Shown: positions 46,301 to 54,328, numbered from the stretch's first letter. The stretch: 64,000 bases of DNA from an uncultured Bacteroidota bacterium (GCA_903850915.1 CAINMV010000024.1:1-64000); one strand, 5' to 3'. Translations and numbers: made by a program. The notes: generated by a model from the letters alone, not told the origin.

Positions 46301-46773
46301 TATTTATAAGTACCTAATGAATCAGAGTTAAATGCTTTGAAGTAAAGGTTTTTATTTGTACAATTTTTAGTCCATTCCCAACCAAGACTGCCCCAACTAC
46401 ATGAAGTGCCAGAAGTACAATTCACAGTGATTGTTTGACACATAGTATCAGCACAGATTCCTGCGGAAGTTTGCTTGAACATAACTAAACAGACAGTATA
46501 TGTACCGTTTGCGGAGAAAAGATATGACGAATTCTTTGTAGTTGAAAAGATGGAAGTACCGAGCACCCACAAATAAGAAACACCACTATCGTTACTATTG
46601 GTAACGTAAGAGGTGTTACTGAAAATATACTCCTTGCAATTGGAAGTACTCGCAGTAGCTGTAAAGCCTGCGTGAAAATTACAAGTGGCTTTTGCCTGAC
46701 CTGATAATAATAGCAAACTTGCTAAGAAAAAACTAAACAAGATGCTTTTGATACGTGAAGAGATTGGTTTCAT
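43360..46773 (-). CDS. Cysteine-rich PKD-repeat secreted protein with type A T9SS tail
   Basis: A 1,137-residue exported protein. A signal peptide covers about residues 1-29 (ending GQAKA). About 11 PKD domains of roughly 90 residues follow, each built around W.FGD or W.WGD cores and a T.CL..K strand. Unusually, each repeat carries about four cysteines (a first C, then SCPS or NCxxK, then CL, then CKDTTICK), probably pairing in disulfide bonds. The C-terminal type A sorting domain is AYPNPTNSILNV, VKITDMTGALLMQ, AAGVYFVNVVNENG, ending SVRFMKN. Repeats at about residues 410-700 are especially alike. No catalytic site; an extracellular adhesive or scaffold role is inferred. Confidence 0.92.
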   Translation of the reverse strand: MKPISSRIKSILFSFFLASLLLLSGQAKATCNFHAGFTATASTSNCKEYIFSNTSYVTNSNDSGVSYLWVLGTSIFSTTKNSSYLFSANGTYTVCLVMFKQTSAGICADTMCQTITVNCTSGTSCSWGSLGWEWTKNCTNKNLYFKAFNSDSLGTYKYTWGFGDATYDTLNHQVTYHSYGAVNQYTACLNIKKYNNGVVCKDTTICKTVTVSTPLKDVDFSFTASTANCKEVSFSIIDSNNMTNAACAYYRWYWGDGTSTLQTSKTTPIGHLFAGNGTYTVCVKALSCNDTNCYTIKCKSVTINCATGCNFGTVSWGWGYNCTTRTVTFSGYCSDTTGGIRYTWAFGDQTYDTLNHRVTSHVYANNGTYTACFNVKKYFNGVVCKDTTICKTITVTSCTNTCPLYGGWSYSVACPTKVVSFQGYVGDTTGIYSYTWNYGDNSVAGTTKSATHTYANNGTYNVCLSIKRYTSSNTSTPCHDTTICKQVVVNCTSSTSCSLYGNWTYSLSCPSKTVSFLSYVGDTNGIYAYIWNFGDSSSATTKNATHTFVNNGTYTVCLKIKRYVPGTTTVCKDTNICKTVSVNCNSTCSLYGGWSYSVSCPSRAVNFSSFVADTSAYYTYLWTFGDNTTAYTKDPLHTYTSNGNYTVCLTIKRFASNSNIVCRDTVICKSIAINCNTPCSLLAGWSYNVSCPSRTVSFNTSIADTTGYYGYIWSFGDSTSATTTSRNLTHTFYHNGTFNVCLTVKRYSTSGGATVVCRDTTICKTVTVSCTTCSMLANYTYGVNCANKKLEVLNTSTGDSCFISKWAWGDGTYSNDKNPSSHTYTQAGTYTVCLIVKKCSDTTCVNYICKSIVIPVNCCNSHANFGATVNCPNKKVEVVNYSYGDSCMNYTWFWGDNSYTTTKNPGSHTYTAAGTYTICLKVVKCNDSTCYNYYCKTIVIPTVCCPVANFYSYNFCNTFRFVNTTVGGTSYWWSFGDSSFSSAKSPYHTFFSKRTFQVCLTVFDSVKHCSTTVCKNVLVNCGWFGGGNHFEVPLSDGNIGDVAKTAQNTDLTPSKGLQMNVQAGITAYPNPTNSILNVILPATTSTVKITDMTGALLMQFDNVISFCKADVSRLAAGVYFVNVVNENGTQSVRFMKN
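44700..45570 (-). repeat. Near-identical PKD repeat run (four units of about 270-285 bp)
   Basis: Four successive units starting with the codons for CPLYGGWSYSVACP, CSLYGNWTYSLSCP, CSLYGGWSYSVSCP and CSLLAGWSYNVSCP. The starts are spaced about 285, 275 and 271 bp apart. They are the most recently duplicated part of the gene. Confidence 0.75.
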
Positions 46774-46829
46774 ATGATGGTGGGATTTATTGTTCTACTT
46801 TTATAGACGAAGAATGCGTGAATCGTTGC

Positions 46830-49334
46830 TTATTGAATAATTACTTTTTGGGAAGTAAAATTACCTTTTTCTTTGATTATCAAGAAATAAATACCAGAGG
46901 CTAACGTCTTGATATCTAAAGTATTAGAATTCACCTCGCCTTTTAGCACACATAAACCCGCGCTATTTATGAGCTCAAAGGTTGCATTAGGCTCAAAATT
47001 CCGCAGTATAACTATTTCATTTTTTGCCGGATTGGAACAAATTGAAGCAAGGTACAATGTTGGTTTCAACAATTTAATTCCTGAAATATCCGTGACTTTC
47101 GCATACGTATCGTTAGTCCTTATGGGATCATAATAATCGAAAACTACATGAGCTTTGTTTTTAATAATTGTACCTACAGTTAAATTAGTATTAAATTTTA
47201 CACTAAAGCCAATATGTCCTCGGCTTGCAACTGCGTCATTGTTTTCGAAAGGGGGTAAATTAATATTGGTGAATGTCCAAACAATAACCCCTTTGCCAAG
47301 AGCAGATGGGCAGCTATAAATTTGAGTAGTGTAAGGATGTGATGCTCCCGTTTCTTGAATGTATTGAATAGAAGAATTAACATCGATAGTATCGATTACA
47401 ATTACATTATGAATTGTATCTGTAGTTGATGTATTTTCAAAATGAATGATGTAGTTTATTTGATTTTTTTCAGCTGTAACTAAGCTAAAAGAATCATTTA
47501 CACCGGGCATCGGATACAAATCTTTCATAACCGCAGTAGCAGTATTTTGAGTTATTTGTTGAATTAATGTATCCGCGTTGTCAGAATTATCTAAGTCGGA
47601 TAGAAATGATGAAGAGGCAATAAAATTGAGTCTTTCGAGTAAATTAAAAGAGTCTGACTTTGCCTTAACCGAAAATGTAATATTGCGTTGCTCCCCAATT
47701 TTTAGGCTTGAAAAACTCCATGTAATTTTATTTCCATTTATTGCCGATGGAGCAGGTTCTGAATTGAATCCAGAAAGCTTTCTACTTAACACCAACTCTA
47801 CCCCAGCAAGTGTATTAATATCTTTAGTTCCATTATTAGTATATGTTAATGTATATCCTTCGTTAATTTCCCGTCGAGAAGAGAAACCACCATTAGGTGC
47901 AATACTAACAGTTATATCAGCACCATTAGATAATTCTTTCATGCAAAAATCAAGTGAGTCATGAATTGAATTAACAAGTGCCGGAATACTAAATGCGCTT
48001 GAAGAACATGTGTTGTCGATACCCCAATTTTTAAATTTCTCAAGAGTGACCGTGGCATTTATGCTTGAATTCGCACCCACGATAACTGAGTAAAAGCCAT
48101 TAGAATCAGTAAGCACATCCCGATTCTCATTTCCGGAAATGTGAATCATTTTTTTCGCAAATGGACGATCAAGATTAATATCGAATTTGCAATTATGATT
48201 TAAATCTTGAAATACCCTTCCACTCAATCGCATTTGTGAAAATACAATTTGAGCTACTCTATTAAAGCGCATATTCCCCATAAAATCATTCGTTGAAATA
48301 AGAAACAATCCACCTTTAAATCTAAACAATTCTAGGATATTAGCATTGGGTAGGTAAGCCGAAGACCAGTTCGAAGCGTAACGAACAGCTGTTGTTGCTA
48401 CCCCTCCAACGAAAAAGGTGCCTGAAGCCCAAAGTTCATTATTATACTCTTGAATATCATTAATTTGCGTGTAATTTAAACCAGCCGTTAGATTCTGAAA
48501 TCCACTTGCAGTGCGATAATAGATTCTCTCATCACCGCCCAAAATAGCGATATTGCCTTGAAACGAAGTTACCTTATAAACGCCATTGCTATTATTGGTA
48601 AAATATGCCGCTTTCCAAGCAAGAACACTGTCGTATACAACTGCCAAATTAGGTGCGTTAAAACCGCCAGCCTTAGTAAAATACCCCCCGATATAAAGTG
48701 AGTCATTTATCACTGCCATGGAATTAATAACACCATTTGTACCTGTATTTACGAGACCTCCAAGGCCACATTTAGTAAAATTGAAGCCATTATAAGCAAC
48801 AATATTTTGGGCGGTATCGTTATTAACCACTGCCAAGAAATACCCTGCAATTATCAATTGATTTTTATAAACCACTAAACTATTTATTACGCCATTTCCT
48901 CCGAGGAAGGCTAATGCCCCACCTCCGAGATTACTTATTACCGCTTCCCATTTATTTAAAATAGTATTAAATCGAACTAGTGTTTTTGTTGAGTTAATTG
49001 TTGGTGACTTCACTGTGAAGTTTCCTGCGATATAGACTTGGCCTTTATAAACAGCAATATTCCGAACCACATTACTACTATCTGAAAAGGTAATCGCGGG
49101 AAGCTGTTGCCAATAGAAACCATTCCATTTATTGATTGTAACCGATTGCCCCTTTCCGAAACCATTGGAATGCCGCGTAGCGATAAATATAAAATTGTCA
49201 TCCGTTGAGGTTGCAATCACTTCATCGGTGAACCCTTGATATAAGGGAAGGCCTTGCGACAAAGGTTTCAGTAGTTGAGCTTTAGCATTAGCAGCCAAGA
49301 AAACCAAGATTGAAAAAAGTATTTTTTTAACCAT
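46830..49334 (-). CDS. Secreted protein with beta-propeller-like region, repeat domains and type A T9SS tail
   Basis: An 834-residue exported protein; the ATG at 49334 gives a compact signal peptide (MVKKILFSILVFLAANAKAQ). Residues about 20-370 have repeated YKGQVYIAGNF, YKNQLIIAGYF and INDSLYIGGYF units, typical of a delta-60/propeller fold. A short SdrB-like domain follows (LSGRVFQDLNHNCKFDINLD). Two beta-sandwich domains of the DUF11/DUF7619 kind lie about 470-770 (YTLTYTNNGTKDIN; INYIIHFENTSTTDTIHNV). The last 70 residues are a type A sorting domain (PTLYLASICSNPAKNEI, LASGIYFLIIKEKG). It is the last gene after the barrel protein (gap about 20 bases). Confidence 0.85.
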   Translation of the reverse strand: MVKKILFSILVFLAANAKAQLLKPLSQGLPLYQGFTDEVIATSTDDNFIFIATRHSNGFGKGQSVTINKWNGFYWQQLPAITFSDSSNVVRNIAVYKGQVYIAGNFTVKSPTINSTKTLVRFNTILNKWEAVISNLGGGALAFLGGNGVINSLVVYKNQLIIAGYFLAVVNNDTAQNIVAYNGFNFTKCGLGGLVNTGTNGVINSMAVINDSLYIGGYFTKAGGFNAPNLAVVYDSVLAWKAAYFTNNSNGVYKVTSFQGNIAILGGDERIYYRTASGFQNLTAGLNYTQINDIQEYNNELWASGTFFVGGVATTAVRYASNWSSAYLPNANILELFRFKGGLFLISTNDFMGNMRFNRVAQIVFSQMRLSGRVFQDLNHNCKFDINLDRPFAKKMIHISGNENRDVLTDSNGFYSVIVGANSSINATVTLEKFKNWGIDNTCSSSAFSIPALVNSIHDSLDFCMKELSNGADITVSIAPNGGFSSRREINEGYTLTYTNNGTKDINTLAGVELVLSRKLSGFNSEPAPSAINGNKITWSFSSLKIGEQRNITFSVKAKSDSFNLLERLNFIASSSFLSDLDNSDNADTLIQQITQNTATAVMKDLYPMPGVNDSFSLVTAEKNQINYIIHFENTSTTDTIHNVIVIDTIDVNSSIQYIQETGASHPYTTQIYSCPSALGKGVIVWTFTNINLPPFENNDAVASRGHIGFSVKFNTNLTVGTIIKNKAHVVFDYYDPIRTNDTYAKVTDISGIKLLKPTLYLASICSNPAKNEIVILRNFEPNATFELINSAGLCVLKGEVNSNTLDIKTLASGIYFLIIKEKGNFTSQKVIIQ

Positions 49335-49354
49335 TCGGGAGTACATTGAAACGT

Positions 49355-50989
49355 TTAAAATTTAAAACCAATTCCCCATCGCATGCCAAAAGCATAAGGC
49401 AACTCGTTGATGCCTGTTTTCTTCTTATACAAGGAGGTAATATTAGATCTAGAATACAACTGTGTGCCCAATTGCCATTTGCTGTTAAGATTGTAATTAA
49501 GTTTCATTTCAACACTACCATTTAATGCAAATTTATTCAGGTCGTTTGCATGGTCTTTAATATTCACAAGAGCATCCGCGCCTACGCTAGGCATTAATCC
49601 TTCTGCTTTTAATAAATAGCTAATTGAAGCCGTTGCCCCAACCTCAAACTCAAATTTAGAAAAGAGTCCAACTTGATAAGAAAAATGGAGCGGCAATTCA
49701 ATGGCGGTAAAGTCATTGTGGTAATTTGAAGTTGAAGTAGTATCACGATAATTATATGGAAAATACCCAATTATTTGCCCCTGAGGATTATATAATGGAA
49801 GAGAATCGTGCAGGTGACTTACAAGTTTATATGTTCCTTGTTGGCCGAAATTATTTTGATGTAATCCAAAGCCAAGAAATATCTTTTTGTATTGGTAATG
49901 AAAATCGGCCCCTACATTAAATCGGGTGGTAATCTGATCAGCAGTGTTTCTTACTTCTAAATATTTTTCCCTATCCGCATTTAAAAACCTACCATTTTGT
50001 GACCCCGCAGCAAAAACCTGTAAAGTGAATCTTGGCTTGGGTTTGCGAATAGTTAAATGTTTTGTATTCTCGCTTTTGGATGGGTATGTCTCGGGGGTTT
50101 CAACATTTTCAAGCTGATGGGATAATTGTTGACCTTCCTTTTTAAATTCTTCAGTATTAGACTTCGCTATCACTTCTTTATCCAAATTATTGGAGCCTGA
50201 AATTTCACTTTTTGTCTGCGTAATTAGTTCGTTATTAACCTTGGCTTGCAACTCTTTTTTATGGGAATTACTAGGTTGGTATTGAATAGGGATATTACGC
50301 ATTACAATAGAAGAATTCACATTCTTTGATTGCTGTTTCGCTGCTAGATTACCCATCAAAATATCGTAAGTTATTTTAGCATTTTCATCAAGTATTGAAT
50401 TGTTAGATAACAACTCGCCGTCATTGTTTCCACCCTTGCTTAACTCATTCTTAATTTCGGCAACGTTTTTGTTTCTACTCGATAGTTGCATTCCAGAGTA
50501 CCAAGCTGGAATCAACAACACCAATAAAAGCCAGGCATATCGAATTCGTTTTCTTTTATTTTGAATTTGCAACACACGATTCCGGATCAGAGCAAATTCT
50601 TTATCGTGCGCTACACCTTGATAATTTTGAAGCGCGTTTTTAAAATGCGCATCAATTTGTCGGTCACGATCAAGCTTGCTTTTTATTTCAGAGAATGGAA
50701 TTGGAAGTGCGTATGAATTATAGTCTTGTAAAGCTTCTTTAAAGTAACTATCTACTGATGTTTTAGATGCGTCAACTTTGGCTTTTATTGCATCGAAGAT
50801 TGTATCATCGGCATTGCCTTCTAAACCGAATAAACTAGTTTTAAAAAAATCATCTACAGAAAGGTTGACTTTTGAAGTATCATCCATTTTATCTTTTATT
50901 GCATCAAACATTCCTTCGTTGGCTTGGCCTTCAAAATTCTGTAAGGGTGCTTTAAAATACTGGTCGATATGTATATTCTTCTTCAACAC
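49355..50989 (-). CDS. Trans-envelope protein: cytoplasmic repeats, one membrane helix and C-terminal outer-membrane barrel
   Basis: A 544-residue protein, start GTG directly after the sigma factor stop (TAAGTG). Four short repeats of the form ID.YFK.AL..y...A....F..IK.K.D occupy residues 8-141. The sequence NKRKRIR (144-150) and a single helix (about 151-168) put the repeats in the cytoplasm. A polar linker (about 170-317) follows. The last 225 residues have alternating amphipathic strands ending in the aromatic GIGFKF, as in small outer-membrane beta-barrels (PorT/OprF-like). A protein with both an inner-membrane helix and an outer-membrane barrel is unusual. Position after an ECF sigma gene suggests an anti-sigma role for the cytoplasmic repeats; this is inference. 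No known anti-sigma zinc motif (H-x3-C-x2-C) is present. Confidence 0.75.
   Translation of the reverse strand: MLKKNIHIDQYFKAPLQNFEGQANEGMFDAIKDKMDDTSKVNLSVDDFFKTSLFGLEGNADDTIFDAIKAKVDASKTSVDSYFKEALQDYNSYALPIPFSEIKSKLDRDRQIDAHFKNALQNYQGVAHDKEFALIRNRVLQIQNKRKRIRYAWLLLVLLIPAWYSGMQLSSRNKNVAEIKNELSKGGNNDGELLSNNSILDENAKITYDILMGNLAAKQQSKNVNSSIVMRNIPIQYQPSNSHKKELQAKVNNELITQTKSEISGSNNLDKEVIAKSNTEEFKKEGQQLSHQLENVETPETYPSKSENTKHLTIRKPKPRFTLQVFAAGSQNGRFLNADREKYLEVRNTADQITTRFNVGADFHYQYKKIFLGFGLHQNNFGQQGTYKLVSHLHDSLPLYNPQGQIIGYFPYNYRDTTSTSNYHNDFTAIELPLHFSYQVGLFSKFEFEVGATASISYLLKAEGLMPSVGADALVNIKDHANDLNKFALNGSVEMKLNYNLNSKWQLGTQLYSRSNITSLYKKKTGINELPYAFGMRWGIGFKF
50567..50968 (-). repeat. Four ~33-residue repeats at the N-terminus of the barrel protein
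   Basis: Units begin at residues 8, 45, 79 and 112 with IDQYFKAPL, VDDFFKTSL, VDSYFKEAL and IDAHFKNAL. Conserved positions are I/V-D-x-x-F-K-x-x-L and, about 20 residues on, F-x-x-I-K/R. They have diverged and are in frame. Confidence 0.8.
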
Positions 50990-51592
50990 TTATTGATTTA
51001 ATGCTTGCTTACTTTGTTTTTCGTTTACCCAAGCCTGAAGTTGTTTCCGAGCTCTCGCCAATTGTGATTTACTTGTTCCTTCGCTGATTCCCAAATGATT
51101 GGCTATCTCTCGATGACTCATCTCATCAATGGCGTACATATTAAAAACAACGCGATATCCAGTTGGTAATTTTTGAACCAACGCCAAAAGTTCATCGACG
51201 CTAAGAGGTTCATTTACCACCTCTGTATGATCTTCAAAATCTTGATCGTTGCTATACTTATCAAACGACTCAATAAATTTTAGTTTTTTGTTTTTTCTGA
51301 AATTATCGATAGCCGTATTCATCATAATACGAGTTATCCAAGTGGTTACGCTGCTGTTGCCTTTGAATTTGTGAAGCGTAGTAAACACTTTGACAAATCC
51401 TTCTTGCATAATATCTTTTGCATCGTCAACACTATTGCAATAACGCAAACATACCCCCAACATCTTATTTGCAAACATTTTATAAAGCTTGCTTTGTGCT
51501 GCGGCATTGCCATTGATACATTCTTGCAGTATTTCTTCCACCTCTAGCGTGTGATTTTTACCTTGGTCGGCGCAAGCCTCCTTGGGTTGCAT
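50990..51592 (-). CDS. ECF-type RNA polymerase sigma factor
   Basis: A 200-residue sigma-70 family factor of the ECF group. Region 2 is at about residues 40-105 (LRYCNSVDDAKDIMQEGFVK, then FKGNSSVTTWITRIMMNTAI). Region 4 (about 140-190) has VVFNMYAIDEMSHREIANHL and the helix-turn-helix ISEGTSKSQLARARKQL. It would direct RNA polymerase to envelope-stress-type promoters. I chose the ATG at 51592 (MQPKEACADQ) over an upstream ATG at 51643, but a TAATTTTG-like match at 51593-51600 touches it and may be coincidental. The next gene begins with the GTG after the TAA, so the pair is tightly coupled. Confidence 0.9.
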   Translation of the reverse strand: MQPKEACADQGKNHTLEVEEILQECINGNAAAQSKLYKMFANKMLGVCLRYCNSVDDAKDIMQEGFVKVFTTLHKFKGNSSVTTWITRIMMNTAIDNFRKNKKLKFIESFDKYSNDQDFEDHTEVVNEPLSVDELLALVQKLPTGYRVVFNMYAIDEMSHREIANHLGISEGTSKSQLARARKQLQAWVNEKQSKQALNQ

Positions 51593-51664
51593 CAAAATTA
51601 ATGTTTTATAGCTAATTGTCAGGCACCTGCCTAACCAACCCAAAAATCAATTTTGAGTTCCCTA

Positions 51665-53257
51665 TTAAAACTTCATTTTCTCGAAATATAAGTTTGATTT
51701 TAAGCAATTTAAAGCTTTGAGAAAGGTATTGTCATCAAAGTTCTCGATGTAAAGTAATCCATTACTTTTAAAAAGCTGCTTGGCTATGTTGGCCTTCAGG
51801 TGCTTCTCAATTTCGGCCTTCGACTTAATAAAGTCGCTTTCATCCCATTCAACTCCAGAATTTGCTGCTGTTGATTTAAGCTGCGTTATCAAAGCTGGTG
51901 GGATTTGAAACCCATTTTGGAATTCTTTCACCGAGCTATACTTCGTTAAATCACTTCGGTGTGTGTCGAAGTAAGTATAGGCAACTTCCCTTAGCATATT
52001 CTTTTCGAGCAAACAACCCATCAGTTTGGAATTTCGGGTGGAGTCGAGTGCGACGAATACATCAGGAACGATACCACCGCCCCCGTATACACGTCTACCT
52101 GCGACGGTGGTGTAAACCAAATTGGTATTGTTTTTTATACTGTCTTCAACAAATAGTTCGCCTTGCTTAAATCGCGCTCTATAGTCATCTTCATATTGAT
52201 CAAAACCATGGTTATATGGCCTTTGTATACTCCTTCCTGTTGGGGTATAATAACGAGAAATGGTTAGTCGAACAGCCGACCCATCTTTTAGTGAAAAAGA
52301 ATTTTGCACGAGCCCTTTGCCAAAAGTACGTCGACCGACAATCAAGGCACGATCATTATCTTGCAAGGCACCACTTAATATTTCGCTGGCGCTAGCGCTA
52401 TTTTCGTTTACCAAAACAATCAATTTGCCTTTTTCGAATTCGCCTTTACTTGTGGCACTAAAGGTTTCAATGCCTGTATGCTCCCCTTTGGTTGTGAGTA
52501 TCTTCGCTTCCGATTGTAAAAATTCATCCGCTAGCTTCTGAGCTGTATTTAAATATCCGCCACCATTATCACGCAAGTCCAAAATAAGGTTCTTCATCCC
52601 TTGTTCTCTCATTGCTGTGAAGGCGATACCATATTCATCCATTGTATTTGCGGCAAATCTGGAGATTTTAATATAGCCCGTTTCTGGATCTGCCATAAAA
52701 TAGCCATCGATACTTTTGATAACCACATGACCACGATTTACTTTAAAATTAAGTATTTTTGGCTCCATAGCTCTACAAACGCCCAATGCCACTGATGACC
52801 CCTCTTTCCCCTTTAACAGTTTAAACACATCTTCGTTGCTAAGGTTCATCCCTGTTAATGCCTGGCCATCCACGTTAACAATTTTATCTCCACCCTTTAA
52901 GCCCGCTTTGGCACTCGGGCCATCATCAATTACCTGAGCTATATAAATTGTATCTTCTAGAAGCAAAAACTCAATGCCTATTCCCTCGAAACCACCTTCT
53001 AATGGTTCGTTTACATGAGCAGCCTCTAAGGCGGTAAAGTAATTACTATGGGGATCTAAAGAGTGTAAAAGATTAGTGATTGTTGTTTTTTCTAACGCAT
53101 CTGTGTTTATGGTATCGACATAATTACTTCTAATCAACTGCAAAATTTGTGATATTCTGTTCCCTCCTGAGCTCCGCGAAGGTGCCAACAAAATGCCAAT
53201 ACCAATTCCAATAGCTAACATAATGGCCAATTTCAGAGGTTGCAACGCTTGTTTCAT
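51665..53257 (-). CDS. C-terminal processing peptidase (S41 family)
   Basis: A 530-residue serine protease of the CtpA/S41A family. A hydrophobic N-terminal anchor (about 9-25, IMLAIGIGIGILLAPS) exports it. A PDZ domain covers about 80-170 (EGGFEGIGIEFLLLEDTIYI, AGLKGGDKIVNVDGQAL). The S41 catalytic domain has LILDLRDNGGGYLNTA, then ENSASASEIL with the nucleophile Ser and RRTFGKGLVQ with the general-base Lys. Such proteases trim or degrade periplasmic proteins. The ATG at 53257 is preferred because the one at 53266 lies inside the TACTTTTG box. It precedes the sigma factor gene by 72 bases on the same strand. Confidence 0.95.
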   Translation of the reverse strand: MKQALQPLKLAIMLAIGIGIGILLAPSRSSGGNRISQILQLIRSNYVDTINTDALEKTTITNLLHSLDPHSNYFTALEAAHVNEPLEGGFEGIGIEFLLLEDTIYIAQVIDDGPSAKAGLKGGDKIVNVDGQALTGMNLSNEDVFKLLKGKEGSSVALGVCRAMEPKILNFKVNRGHVVIKSIDGYFMADPETGYIKISRFAANTMDEYGIAFTAMREQGMKNLILDLRDNGGGYLNTAQKLADEFLQSEAKILTTKGEHTGIETFSATSKGEFEKGKLIVLVNENSASASEILSGALQDNDRALIVGRRTFGKGLVQNSFSLKDGSAVRLTISRYYTPTGRSIQRPYNHGFDQYEDDYRARFKQGELFVEDSIKNNTNLVYTTVAGRRVYGGGGIVPDVFVALDSTRNSKLMGCLLEKNMLREVAYTYFDTHRSDLTKYSSVKEFQNGFQIPPALITQLKSTAANSGVEWDESDFIKSKAEIEKHLKANIAKQLFKSNGLLYIENFDDNTFLKALNCLKSNLYFEKMKF

Positions 53258-53263
53258 AAAATG

Positions 53264-53271
53264 CAAAAGTA
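53264..53271 (-). promoter_or_regulatory. -7 promoter box of the S41 protease gene
   Basis: Minus-strand TACTTTTG followed by C, 6 bases from the ATG at 53257. Together they indicate a leaderless transcript and set the start codon. Confidence 0.6.
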
Positions 53272-53413
53272 CGTCGCGAAATCAAATATCAAGGATGCAA
53301 AATGTGTGATTCCTAAAATAAAAAAGCGAGCCAAGATTGTCATTTCTGCGTCATTGCATTTACTATTTGTAACAAAACACGATTTACTATAAAATCATTA
53401 AAAAACTATCGCC

Positions 53414-54229
53414 ATGAAACCTAATCGAAACAACATTGAAACCCTTGACGATTTCATCTTTGAAAACCGAAACAAGAATTACGGAGCATATGCCATCCGT
53501 GCCAACTACAACAGTGCTATGAAAGAAGCGATCGCCTTTGCGGTTACAGCCTTTGCTATCGTCATCATTTTAATTTCTCAATTTGCCTTTAAAAGCACAT
53601 CTAACCCAGTTGGCATAGCAGACACTGAAAAATTAATTGAATTGAAAATCTACACTATACCACAAGTTGAACCACCAATGGAAGAAGCGAAGGCAACATT
53701 TTCAAAACTATCACACAATGACAATCAATTGTTTAAGCCTGTGATAAAACCCAAGGATCTAGAAAAAAAAGAAGAGCAAAAAAAGAAAGTCGACCCGATA
53801 ACAAATGAACTTGGAGCAAATGGCGGCAGCCATGGAAATAATCAAAATGGATCAGATTCATTGGCTTTAGGAAGCACCAATACAGGCAAAGAAATGGGAC
53901 TTCATCACGATGTTTCAAACGAAATTGCAACTTGGGTGGACGAAATGCCAAGATTTATCGGTGGCGATCAAGCGATGCGAAATTTTATTATAACCAACTT
54001 TAAAGTACCTAACACCCTTGAGGATGATAATATTAAAGTATTATTAACCTTTGTGATTGACGAATTTGGGAAAGTAAACAACATTAAGGTAAAAAGGGGA
54101 AGCCATAGCCTTATAAACGAAGAAGCGATGAGGGTAGTTGCTTCAATGCCTGATTGGAAACCCGGTAAGACTGGAGGTAAAGCTGTAAAAGTATATTATA
54201 ATCTACCGATTAATATTAAGTTTCGGTAA
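53414..54229 (+). CDS. tonB: Energy transducer TonB
   Basis: A 271-residue TonB-family protein. The N-terminus has the Bacteroidota signature DDFIFENRNKNYGAYAIRA, then one membrane helix (about 38-58). A proline/lysine-containing linker (about 75-160) spans the periplasm, and the C-terminal TonB domain (about 175-271) has RFIGGDQAMRNFI, KVLLTFVIDEFGKVNNIKV and MPDWKPGKTGGKAVKVYY. It transfers proton-motive energy from ExbBD to outer-membrane receptors. No exbB or exbD is in the window, so its partners must be elsewhere. A PstS-like and a TPR gene follow downstream. Confidence 0.93.
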   Translation: MKPNRNNIETLDDFIFENRNKNYGAYAIRANYNSAMKEAIAFAVTAFAIVIILISQFAFKSTSNPVGIADTEKLIELKIYTIPQVEPPMEEAKATFSKLSHNDNQLFKPVIKPKDLEKKEEQKKKVDPITNELGANGGSHGNNQNGSDSLALGSTNTGKEMGLHHDVSNEIATWVDEMPRFIGGDQAMRNFIITNFKVPNTLEDDNIKVLLTFVIDEFGKVNNIKVKRGSHSLINEEAMRVVASMPDWKPGKTGGKAVKVYYNLPINIKFR

Positions 54230-54254
54230 AGAATACGCATTTATTCGCCTGGTT

Positions 54255-54272
54255 AAAAGTAGATCTACTTTT
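54255..54272. repeat. 18-bp perfect palindrome after tonB
   Basis: AAAAGTAGATCTACTTTT between the tonB stop and the PstS-like gene. It could be a short terminator hairpin or a dimeric regulator site. No T-run beyond the palindrome. Confidence 0.4.
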
Positions 54273-54320
54273 CTTAAACTGAAATCGAATTTTAGTTAAG
54301 CAAATAAACGCTAATTTTAT

Positions 54321-54328
54321 TACTTTCG
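54321..54328 (+). promoter_or_regulatory. -7 promoter box of the PstS-like gene (TTCG variant)
   Basis: TACTTTCG followed by C, 12 bases before the ATG; another TAnnTTCGC match. Confidence 0.45.

Noticed and set aside
43360-46773. The regular repeats of the PKD genes as a possible CRISPR array or DNA-level repeat element
   Set aside because: The periods (about 270-285 bp) and in-frame coding pattern are protein domain repeats; there are no short direct repeats with unique spacers.
51593-51600. TAATTTTG-like match touching the ATG of the sigma factor gene
   Set aside because: With no spacing left, transcription would start after the ATG, so it is more likely a chance match in A/T-rich DNA; the gene may be read from the protease promoter instead.
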